59,613 nt of DNA from Reticulitermes lucifugus (Eukaryota; Arthropoda; Insecta; Blattodea; Rhinotermitidae), in NCBI GenBank assembly GCA_026260175.1, contig JAKCWW010000391.1:46564-106176 (forward strand). The letters are read 5' to 3'. The number at the start of each line of letters is the position of its first letter. Within the stretch, counting starts at the first letter, position 1. Under the pieces are notes generated by a model. It ran no database searches and was not told the origin of the DNA. It was given only the letters and a program-made list of their open reading frames with translations. Positions 26,622 through 37,500 of the stretch are shown here, in pieces. Position numbers and translations under genes: made by a program.

Positions 26622-29600
26622 AGGATCCGTGAGGTACCCAGGTACATGCATCCTACTAGGAGATTGGAGCCAAGAGCCAAGCAAACATGGATATCAACGT
26701 TTAAAATAGAATTTTACGAGAATTTTTTGATGACACATGAAGCGAGAGAGTGGGATGTATGGAGTCAGAGGAAGCCTTGTTTTTGTGTAGCAGTGGTGGG
26801 TAGTAGCCATTTTGTTTTGCATTGGCATGCAGTATTTTGCAAACCCTGATGGATGGTGCCATTCAATTTGTTGCGATGCTGCCATTTCTGCAGGGTTCTG
26901 AAGTCAATTTGATGTAACATCTTTTCAACAAAACATTCTTACAGAACAAATTACTGAACAAAATTATTTCATTACAACTTTTTGGCTGTTGAATGATTGT
27001 GGCAAGTTCCAAATTTTTGAGGCTGTCAGTTCTGGCAACCATAACAGTAGAGTGATATCGGACAGTTATATTTGTTTATGGGCGGTTGTTACTCTTACGT
27101 GCTTCATATCTCAGGCAATGATTTGTTGGACCGCCCCTACTGCTGTTGCTTACAAAGTAGTCATTTGTTTTGTTGCATTGGAATTATTTGTTACTTCTGG
27201 ACAAAGCTAATCACTGGTCCCTGTGGAGTTCTGTAAGCAGTATAGATGCATCTTAAGTGGTCATAGTACAATGGTAGTCCAAGGGCATGAATACCGAACC
27301 AAGCAGAAATGTTTACTGCCATTTGCAACAATGACCAGAACTGTAAAACACCAGCTTTGAAACTGAATAGTTAATAATGTGCAATCTTGTGAACCAGAAA
27401 GGCATTTCATTGTGTTTTTTTATTATTATGCTTCTATTCCATAATTTTGATCATTCTCAGTTCATTGTTTGCTACATTGACAGAAGAAGGGAATGCATTT
27501 ACACCAGCCTCTCTTGTCTGGGCAGCAAGAGAGAGTCAGTATGATTTAATCTAGTCACAAGTACCGACACAAGCCAGTGTTGCTGAAAATGTTCTGCTTG
27601 CTTTGTTTACTTGTTCATCTCCCCACCTTTCCAGCCAGGAGGCACATACTGTTCATACTATCTCGGCAAGCCACTCTGAGTCATGCGAACATTGGAGTTT
27701 GTATTGTCTTTAAAAAGGGACCACAAGGGTATGATGAAACTGGATTATGAAGTTGAAGAAATGAACTTAGAAAGGGCTTGAATGTTTTTTGTTATTATTA
27801 AATAAGAAATTTTCATCACGCACATTGTGCCACAATTTTCAAATCATTAAAATACTTCTGAAAATAAACATAAAAATAAAAATTACTGCCATATGCTTCG
27901 ACTTATGTATTACATTATATAATGATGTCTCTGCACGGTATATACCACAGAAGTGGAGTCATGGGAAACCTAAATTTCTTTAGGGAAGTTAGCATCATTT
28001 TCTTTTTGTACGTAGTTGTGTGACATGAGCTGGGTACAAGTCATCCACTCCCCCCCCTGCCTGAGGCGCCTCGTGGCCCATCACACGCATTGCGGGATAG
28101 CGGTACTGTCTTATGCTTTGAGTCGTTTCCATAACAGATAAAAACTAAAGTTGGATGTCACGCTAGATTTTTAATTCTTCTTGAACCTTTTCCACCTAGG
28201 GTTCCATATATGACTGGGGGGTATGTAATTGTGGTAGATGTGTACATGACACATCAGCACCTCACTGGCCATGAACCTTATCCAGAGTTGACATTGGTTA
28301 ATGTTGATTATTCGTTTTGAACGTGAAATGCTTATAGTGTGGTTGAACAAATGAAAACTATGAAGTGGAAATTACCTTGTTAGTTGTGTAAATTTGTTCA
28401 AAGCATAATATCAAACACCCGCTTCTGAGGAAATGATAAAATCAGGACCTCATATCCCTGCTTTAAGTGAAGGCGAAAGTATTTGTCAATATAATTACAG
28501 ACCGTGGTAGAGAAAATAAATCCTCACCTGTCCTGTCTGCATTCCGGGTAAAAGAAATGGAACTGAGGAAATTGGAGTATCAACCTTCATAATCAGCTTT
28601 TGAATGTATAAATTTAAGGGTTTTAAAAGCCCATCGCTCCCATACCAGTTTTAATACAGCGAGGTCACCCTGTAGTCCCCCTCCAGTAGACTAGAGTAGG
28701 GGTGTGTGTGCGTATTGTCATCATACACAGTATTTTCTAAATGTTTGTAAAAGAAGAGTCTGTTGGTATGCCTGTTGAGAAAGCTGAGTGTCTTTTTAAC
28801 CATAATTTTTTTTTTTCTGAAAAAGAATGGTGCAGGCTTATTCTATAATCCACATACTCATGAAACAACCAATCTGGCAAAGTCTGTAGCCACAATCACA
28901 TTTTCATTTTTGTTATGTTGCATGAGATACTGGTGACTTGGCTGCATGCTGTTGATCTCACAGGCCTAGCCAAGTACAGTATTTTGCAGCCAGACTCCCT
29001 GTGCTGTAATCAAAGAAAAGAAATTACCAGTGACCTCAGTGGAGCGTGTGAATTGCAATCACCGGAAATCACTAGCTTGTTCGTGTGAATGGAATTTAAA
29101 AACAGAAATATCAATATTATATGCAAAGCCAACCCTGTGCATCATTTTTTTATATCGATATATTCTGTGTGAAACAAGTATGGATTACTTACCAATCAAT
29201 CCTGCATATGAAGAGTGGTTTTTATTGTATAATTGCCAGTGCCAAGCTGCAGAGCCAGCTTGTATGGATGTGTGTGCATGTGTATCTGAACAATGCAACT
29301 GGGGGCTCTGCAGCTCGGTGTATCCAGTCCGACCTGCTTCTGTCAGGTTTCTGGGCGACAGCTCTCATGCGTTTGCACATAGACCAGTCAATATTTTGGT
29401 CAGAGTTTTCCATCGCTTATCCTCTGGTTACAAGGGCTCAGGGCTGTTCTACGTGCATGACGTGTCTACCTGAAGAAGGGTCGGCATGAAACCTGAGGTA
29501 CATGTCATAATACCTAAGTGTGTAGGGGAAACATATTTCTCCTGTATTCAGCCAAAACCTGAAGAATCTGCTTCTTAGATTGGAAGTGGACTGAGTGGTT

Positions 29601-30115
29601 TTGCTTTTAACCCAAGAGACTTGTGCACTTTGATTTTATTTGTCTTTTCACCAAGGTTGACAAAAGTATCTGTATATTTAGCTTCTGTGGCCAAAACCAA
29701 ACACAACAGATGATTCTTTGTTTTGCAGACAGACAGCTGAATTATGTTTTATAAATAATATATATATTTTCTAATGATCCCATGTGAGGCTGTGCCCCAG
29801 AATCATTATTGTGTGTTGCCCCTACCCCTGATCTGGGTCCAGCCCCCATGGTATAATACATGAACTTCATTTAGATGTCAACTTGGAATGTAATATTTAA
29901 TTTCTCTATTAGAAGACAAAGGTAGTGACTGCTGTGGAGGGAACTACATGGATACGTGTGTTGTGGGAGATTTTTGCATATTGTAGTAGTGACATATTTT
30001 TTTTGTATCATTTAAAACCAATTGCTGCTGTAGCTTATTGAAGTCGTGTTTTGTGATTTGTCTTGTAAGTAAACTATCTCACTTGTCCAAATAAAGCTCT
30101 TTGTCTTTAAAATAT
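26622..30115 (+). other. Probable long 3' UTR of Gbeta13F
   Basis: No conserved coding exon follows the stop codon. The stretch is mostly AT-rich single-copy-looking sequence. An AATAAA hexamer occurs at 30090-30095, followed by a T-rich and then GT-rich stretch (tgtgtgtgtt), a plausible polyadenylation site. Long 3' UTRs are usual for insect Gbeta genes, but the transcript end is inferred here. Confidence 0.4.
30090..30095 (+). terminator. Candidate polyadenylation signal (Gbeta13F)
   Basis: AATAAA followed about 35 nt later by a GTGTGTGTG element, the expected spacing of cleavage and downstream elements. No earlier hexamer was tested systematically. Confidence 0.35.
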
Positions 30116-30964
30116 CGACTGACAACGTGTGTGTGTTACTTGATAATATCTGCTGCTGATGACTGCTTGTGTACAGCGGCTGAAGAACAGATCATCTAGT
30201 TACGGGCGCCAGGAGCCATAGCCCAAGTAAAACCGTGGACTGGCTCACTGTTACGAGTTTAAGTTTGAATATGATAAACTATTTAGTTCTGACTAATATA
30301 CAGGGAGTTTCAACTGAAAACAAAAGCCAGATTCTCAAAAAAGCATAACAGCCTTGCATTTCCTGAGATATCTATGTGTGTTTATGTGTATGTGCACCAC
30401 ATACATACACACAGACACACACACACACACAAACAAACTTACCGCAGGTTATAGTAGGTGTTTGAAATGACCTTTTACAGCTCTCAGACATGCTTGACAC
30501 CTGGTGAACAGATTGTTAAATGCTGTTTGAAATTTATGCATGGCACACATCACGAGTCCTGTCAATTTGAGTATGGTACGTTGCATCACCTTAGTCACAG
30601 AGTCATTTTAACCTGCTGTCTGTAACAGATGCATAAAGCACAGAGTACTGTAAATTTCTTTTGTTCACAGTATGCATTACAGTTTAATTCAGAAGACTTT
30701 AATTGTGGAAGCCTATATAAGGAAGAAATTGTATGAAATATGTCGTCGGAAATTTAGGACATGATTTGCTGGTTTTTCAGTTCCTCTGAAATCGAGTGTG
30801 TCTGAGAGTTGATGGAGGTAGTTTCCAACCTGTACTCTAACATGTGGTAAGTTATATTGTATATGTTACTGGTATATGTGGAAATGTAAGCCCGTTAAGC
30901 TTGCTGTGCATCTGGGTTCAGTTTTCAGTTGAACTCCATGTAATTTATGTCAGAATGTGTGACA

Positions 30965-31095
30965 GATTGCAGGGACTTGGTAGTCCAAGGGTAGGACACT
31001 TGTCTTGTGTGCTGAAGGCCTTGGGTTTATCCAGATTTGATGCCAGATTAAACTCGATACTTCCCCTTCCCTCACTTCTAGCAAAGTTAGAATTT
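30965..31095 (+). repeat. tRNA-headed SINE-like unit
   Basis: TTGGTAGTCCAAGGGTAGGAC (A-box-like) and GGGTTTATCCAGATTTGATG (degraded B box), then a TTCCCCTTCCCTC tail. Confidence 0.4.
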
Positions 31096-31454
31096 CATGC
31101 ATGTGAGTAAATATTGAGTTTGCACCTTACTCATGAGCTCATGTTCACCTACACTGTGTTACAAGATCGCATGCTGGTCTCTGTATGTTCACTTGGTAGC
31201 AATTTAAATGTCCATGCTAAGCCAGAAGAACTCAGGCCTTCAGGAGATACAGTTGGTGTCTAAATCCATCTCCTAAACTGTGAATGTGGGGGATTATCAG
31301 GCCGCACTATGCTTTAGAGTCCACATTAAACTATGTCTTTCCTGGCCATCTTCTTACCAGTGAAGGTAGCAGACTTCCACATTGCATAGACAGGCAGGAA
31401 TCGGGAGCAACAAGGTATGCTGGATTTTATATCATCTTCACCGTGCATTTTTTA

Positions 31455-32026
31455 ACAAATCACAAATGACACACCAACGAAATGCACTATATTTTTTCAC
31501 TTTTTATTCTTTAATCCCTACATATGTTTCAGTCCTTACAAGGCCATCTTCAGGGGGCTCATAGTCTACATTTACTTGACATCCATTGTCTGCTATTATG
31601 TTTTGTATCACATATAGTCAAGTTTCATAATCATTTATATTACAGTTATTTACAATTTTCTTTAAATATATAAAACACAGATTATAAAATCCTTAAATAA
31701 GGTTCGTCAATATTTTCATAGTAAAAAGATAAAATGAAGCTATATGGTTTTTTTAAGATGTATCTTCTACCATTAGCTTGTTATTGGCAGCTGGTTCAGT
31801 ATATATAGGTAATCAGTCAAGTAAAACAGGTCCTGTTTGTGTTGTAAGGTCCAGTGGTGCGGTGTGTATATGTGATACAAAACATAATAGCAGACAACAA
31901 TGGATGTAAAGTAAATGTAGACTACAAGCTCCCTGAAGATGGTCTTGTAAGGGCTGAAACATATGTAGGGATTAAAGAATAAAAAGTGAAAAAATATAGT
32001 GCATTTCGTTGGTGTGTAATTTGTGA
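31455..32026. repeat. Foldback element 2 (arms about 165 nt)
   Basis: Left arm 31455-31620 and right arm 31858-32026 are about 93% reverse complements (ACACCAACGAAATGCACTAT through TATTATGTTTTGTATCACAT); the spacer is about 240 nt. A 17-nt direct repeat AAGGTATGCTGGATTTT flanks it (31412-31428 and 32027-32043). Both arms carry the hammerhead-like core. Confidence 0.9.
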
Positions 32027-32871
32027 AAGGTATGCTGGATTTTGGCTTTCCAGTTTTAGCTGCATTGTATGTTGAAGTGATTTGGAATAGATTGCAATCA
32101 CCTGAATGTGGTGACTGCAGTGTAAGCCAAAATGGAAGGACTTCAACATATGATGCACATAAACTTGGAAAGCCAAAATAATATATTACAGACAGACCAT
32201 AAATATGAAAGGAGAAGAATAATAAGTTATCTCTGGGTATGCTCTGTTGATGTTACTGCACATCTGGTTGTAGTTCCCTGCATCAGAAAGAAAATTGCAG
32301 CAGTGTAGTTTATTTATTATAATATGTAGTATCAGATGAGAAATGAGGATATCTGCATTGAAATCCCCCCTCCCCCCTCAGTAACCTGTGAGGAACAGCA
32401 AAGGTGTTGCAGATACTTGCAATGTGATCACAGAAGGATAAAATAAAACTTTTCCTTTTTAATGTGCTGCAGGAACTTGGCATGGGAATGTAAGCTGTGT
32501 ATAATGAAACTGACAGTGAAAGGGTTAAATTTTACTATTTGTTGTGTATAGTATCCAAAAGTCTGCAGAAGTAACCATATCACATTGAGAATTTTCCAAA
32601 GAAATTGAATTGTTATTCCACTGTTTGTTCTACCCTTCTTGCTGTTGAAGTTGTCAGCGTTCATCTATGGCATTAATGCATTAAATATATGGTGTGTTGA
32701 AGTCCTCTTTGTGTTGTCTCACGTGCCATTTCCATGGATCTTAATTGGCCATGTGTTGTAACAGAGCATGTGTGCACTCAAGATGGCCTAGTACTGAATT
32801 TAAAAGTCCTGGTCCTGCACAATACAGATTAAAACAGGCAAAGTAATATCTTGAAATTTGTTACCTTACTT

Positions 32872-32877
32872 TTTATT
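32872..32877 (-). terminator. Candidate polyadenylation signal (DNAAF1)
   Basis: TTTATT on the plus strand reads AATAAA on the minus strand, about 300 nt downstream of the DNAAF1 stop. The 3' UTR end is inferred only from this hexamer. Confidence 0.35.
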
Positions 32878-33176
32878 ATTCGTCCGTTACATGATGTCTG
32901 GCATGAGAGATGTGAACATTAAATATAGAAGAAAGTGATGAAAAAGTATTTTCATTTAATTGTGAATGACTTAATTTTATGAATACCAGATAAAATCCTG
33001 AATCCTTGATGGATAGGGTATCTTGGACCTTCTTGAGACTGTATGTACTTACTGGTATTTACACATATAAGTTGCAGGACTTAATCTTTTGCTAGTGTCT
33101 CATTGTGTTTGGATCCCAATTAACAGTGGGTGAGAATTTTAAAGTTTCTACACATCAGATTGGTTTTTGGGTAAAA

Positions 33177-34531
33177 TTATTTGTCCTGATTTGTGAGTTG
33201 CAGCTCCAAGGAAGAGTTGATGTACCTCTTTATTTGTACAGCACTTGCTTCTTCGTTGTTTCGAGCATGAACTGACATTTCAGTTGTTTTCTCCGCCTTT
33301 TCAGTATCATTATGTTCCGTTACCACAGTTTCTTTTGTATCTCTGTTTACGTCCTCTGTAATTGCTTTTTCTCTCTGTTCTCTGTTATCACATTTTGTCT
33401 CCAGTGTTGGTGTCTTCTGTTTGGTGTATTCTTTGTTTTGATCTGTAGCTTTGTATCTGAGTTGGCATTCACTTTTAAATGCATCAACCTCTTGCATGGT
33501 GCTGACCATCTCTTTCCTGACTGAACTGATTTTTGTTACAATCACTGAGCCACTTCCATGCTTGTCTTCACCCTGCACTTCACTCCTATTGTAGCCTGCC
33601 CCAAGTTCCTGGGCTGTCATTGTTTTTCTGCCATGTGCCTGACATTTTTCAGCAAAGTTATCCACAAGCGTCACTAAATTGCCTTTGTTGTTGGTTTTAT
33701 AATCGTACCCAAGTTCCTGGAATTCCATCGTTTCTCTGCCTTGCACCTTTACAGGGGTGTCTTCCAGAGGCTGAATTTCATAAGCTTTGTTGCTTTCTTT
33801 ATGATCATACCCAAGTTTCCAAAGTTTCATAATTTCTGTATCATGTACCTCATGTTTTTCAGCGGAATTGTTCAGAGACCTCATATCGTCACTGTTGTTC
33901 TCTGTGTAAGCATCTTCAAGTTCTAGGATGTCTGTCTTCCCTCTACCAGAGGAATCTTCTGGAAATGTCATTTTGCTGTCTTTGTTGTTCTGTCTATAGT
34001 CCTCAAGTTCTTGGACTTCTATCTTTTCTCTTCCTTGTGCCACCTGTTTTTGAGAGGAATTGTCCAGCAGCCTCCTTTTGTTACCTCTGTTGGTCTCTTT
34101 GCAATCATCCTGGAATTCTTGGAATGCTGTACTTTTCCTACACTGTGCCTCATCTTCACAAAAGCAATCCAGAACCTGCCTTTCTTTCTGCCTGTTGCAA
34201 ACCTTAGAATTTTGCAGCTGCATGATTTCTGCATCTGGGATGCATTTACTTGCTGGGCTTTTGTTACTGATGTCTGAGGTTGTATCATCTGCTTCATGTT
34301 TGTATTTATTTGGTATTTTGGGATAAGTTTCTGCTGCACTTACATGAACTTCTCTGCCTTCCCTGACACGAGTTTCATCTTCCACTAAACATTTCTTATT
34401 TCTGTTGTTTTCTGCTTTTTGCTGCTCTGACTTCATCTTGTCCTCATCTAGAGTAATACCAGCATGCTGCGTGAGATAATTTGTTGATTCTGTGTGGGTT
34501 ACTGTCTCAGTCAGATTGTCTTCCCTTGTCT
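33177..34531 (-). CDS. DNAAF1: DNAAF1 exon 9 (C-terminal tail with degenerate repeats)
   Basis: Acceptor TTCACAG, then 451 codons including the stop. Starts (E)[15 protein letters not shown]. The tail is Glu/Lys/Asn-rich and looks disordered. From about 34260 to 33590 it contains some six imperfect units of 33-36 residues; recurring landmarks are GRE(K/T)ME.QELG.DY, NNKG or SNK, and a LLDNS / LVDNFAEK end. Family tails are poorly conserved, so the repeats are probably lineage-specific. Confidence 0.88.
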
Positions 34532-37500
34532 CTGTGAATATAAGAAAAGATCAGCTGTAACTATAATTGATGTTTCATAATAGCCAAAAACACAATGCAG
34601 TTTTGAAAACTCTCAGCAGCATTATGCATGTTTAGGCTGACCATAATTCCTTGAGACAAAAATGGAACCTGGGGGGGGGGGCTAATGTTCATAAAGAGTA
34701 GGACATTTAAAGAAAATGTTTTATTACATAAAAATATTGAACTTACAATAATTCTTCACAGAACCGCACAAGTGTTGCCAACACATATTTTTTCTTTTCT
34801 CTGAATAATTAATTGACTTTAAAGTTACACTATTTATTCAATGGGCAATTGACGATCTCGATCAACGTGCCTCTACCGATGGTTACACGAATGACTGGTA
34901 CCTGCAATAGCAGCCATTGATGCAAACTTGATTATAGGTTATGATTGACCAATATTTAAGCATATTTTAAAGTTTTTATAAAAAACGGGACAAAAATGGC
35001 ATTTTTACTAAAACGACAGGACGGCCAGGAAATAGCAAAAAAAACGGTACTGTCCCGTTCAAAATGGGACGTATGGTCAGCCTATGCATGTTGGTAGCTA
35101 TTTAAGAAGTGAAATGCATATAAAAGAATTCATTTCATGACAAAGCCTAATTATTCATCTCTTCATCACAGCTGTACTCCACACACCTTGTACCAACTTC
35201 ATAAACTAAGTAAACATGCAGCTTGATCATGTATAAAAAAGAGCTGTGTGCTTTGTGGAAGCCTAAAGCAGTCCCATGTTGGTCCATGTTGTGATTGAAA
35301 TGTTAACAACACGAATTTCTTACCAGTCCTTCAGTTTCATTCCACCAACTCATGATGCACTACTCTGAGACAGTAAACTGTTCCTCACACGTTAAGATCT
35401 GGCTACCAGCCCTGTAGTACTGGCAGATCTAAAATTCCTTGTTCCCAGGTAGTAAAGGTTAAGATATGAAACACTTGTGTCAGTTTATGTTGTGAAAATG
35501 TGCTGCTTGTGTTGTGAATGATTGAGATAATCAGGGATGATACAAAGTATTATGTGTTGGGTCGCTGCCGACTTGTAAGCAGTGAACTGATATATGTGGT
35601 GGACTGGGTTCTGCAGTTTGTACCTCTGTTTGCTGTTGAATTGGCCATATCCTGAGTGTCCAGTTCCACGATGAGGCTGTTCTCTCCCTTCCCTTTCTGC
35701 CTCAGGGCTGAGTCCTGAATGTGCCATGGCATAATGAGTTCTGTCTTCTTGTAGTCTCCATCTGCACGTCTCTTTCCCTCAGCCTCAGAGTCTGACGTGC
35801 CATTGTCTGAGATGCTGGCCTCACTGTCAGAACTGCTTCTGTCCATATCGTCTGACTCCTGCTCACATTTATTTACCCGTATGTTGGTGCGGTATCGACT
35901 GCAGCTTTCATGTACTAAAAAAGGCCTAAATAACTGGTCATTCCCACATCAAAATATTGTACTGATTCACTACTCCTTTGCTGTAAGGTGTCCTTTCGGT
36001 ATGTTGTAATCCAGTGGTACCATATAATCTTTTGACAATGGTTTGACATGTGAAACATCACTAATGTACCAGGACTTCTTCCATTATCACTGAACACAAA
36101 CACAACGTTTCAAAGGCAGTCTAATTTCATATTAAAGTGAAAACAGTGTTTTCACCGGAAGACGAAAGCAGGCTGCTTTTGAAACGTGTGTGTTTGTGTT
36201 CAGTTCCGTGTACATTAATGATGTTTCACATGGAAGTCCAATTCATTATTAGGTTTCAAATCAACATGGATACTGGTTGTGGGCTCTTTTGAATGCGGTA
36301 ATGAACCTTCAGGTTCTGCAAAACGTGGGGAATTTCTTGAGTAGCTGACGACCTGCTAGCTTCTCAAGAAGGACTCTGCTCCATGGAGTTAGTTAGTTAG
36401 TTATAGACACTGGTTATTAGCAACTGTCAGTACACTAAATACAAACCTTGTAAATTGTAAATAAATTGTAAAGTACTTATTTTAATATAGGTGTTGACAT
36501 AGTGTTACAGTGGAACACTACATTGAAAGAATAACATCTATTTTGAGCACAATCTAAATGCAGTAAAGATTTTGCTTTATGTGTGGGAGGATTGGTAAGT
36601 CTGTGAGGAGGCTGAGATGGGCAGGGCATGTATCTTGCATGGGGGGAGAAGTGCATGCAGGGTTTCAATTGGAAAACCTGAAGGGAACTAACCTCTTGGA
36701 AGATCTAGTTGTAGATTCTAGGGATTGAGGAGAACCACGAAAAATCTGTCAGGATGAACAGCTGAATGTTTTGGCTGAGATATGAATTGGGCATCACCTG
36801 AATACAAGTCGCTCTTCTTGGAATAATTAGTGAAATTTACACATGCTTTATCACCAACCCTGTTATTTGTCCATACTGGAATCTGGGCCATGTGCAGCAT
36901 GGTGAATGTTGCACACTTACTTTGTGAAATGCCAAGTAACCTACTCTGCCCTGAATCAAATGTCCAAGTGTCTTAAAGCAAGTGTCTCTCCTACCCATGA
37001 CAGACACGTGAGCTCTTGTGGAAGACACATGGGAGAACTGAATCCTTACATTTGACACTGTCTTTTGGCCAAGTCGTATGGGAACTGTGTCCATAATCAC
37101 AAACAGCAAGTCCTGCATTTTGCAAGTTTAAAAAAAAAACTACTGTGTTGTAAGAAGTCACTGATATATAACTCTTATAAATGACAACTAAATGTGTTAT
37201 TGTTAAACATGATGAAACTGTAAATATTCAAAAACATACTTTAGTTACAATATGTAATGATGTAACAGTAATGGTGTTATCAATTAAAACCCACACATTC
37301 GCCTGACACTGAAGACTTCTGTTTATCTTAAAAACTAATTAGCATGTAGCTGAAGAAGTTCTACCTCAGTAATCACCGTTCCAGCAGCTGCCGCTGCGAT
37401 GACTACCTCCTTGTTTCTGAAGCCATCACGTTGCTTGATGAGAGCTGGAAGCAATGTATGACATGTGAATAGAGAATAAGAAAATGCTGGCATATCACTG

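Larger units (their letters stand above)
30116..33176. other. Intergenic between convergent Gbeta13F and DNAAF1
   Basis: The two genes end towards each other. The interval holds a CA microsatellite (30405-30440), a tRNA-like SINE head near 30965-31040, foldback element 2, and no coding exon. Confidence 0.7.

Noticed and set aside
29030..29489. Overlapping open frames of 147 and 122 codons on the plus strand
   Set aside because: No family pattern and no splice-consistent partners; they lie in the probable Gbeta13F 3' UTR and look like chance.
30844..31110. An 88-codon plus-strand frame
   Set aside because: It overlaps a tRNA-headed SINE-like unit and shows no protein family pattern.
33312..34326. 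Several long open frames on the plus strand (88-99 codons) and one in another minus frame
   Set aside because: They are shadows of the minus-strand DNAAF1 last exon, whose repeats and codon usage explain their openness.
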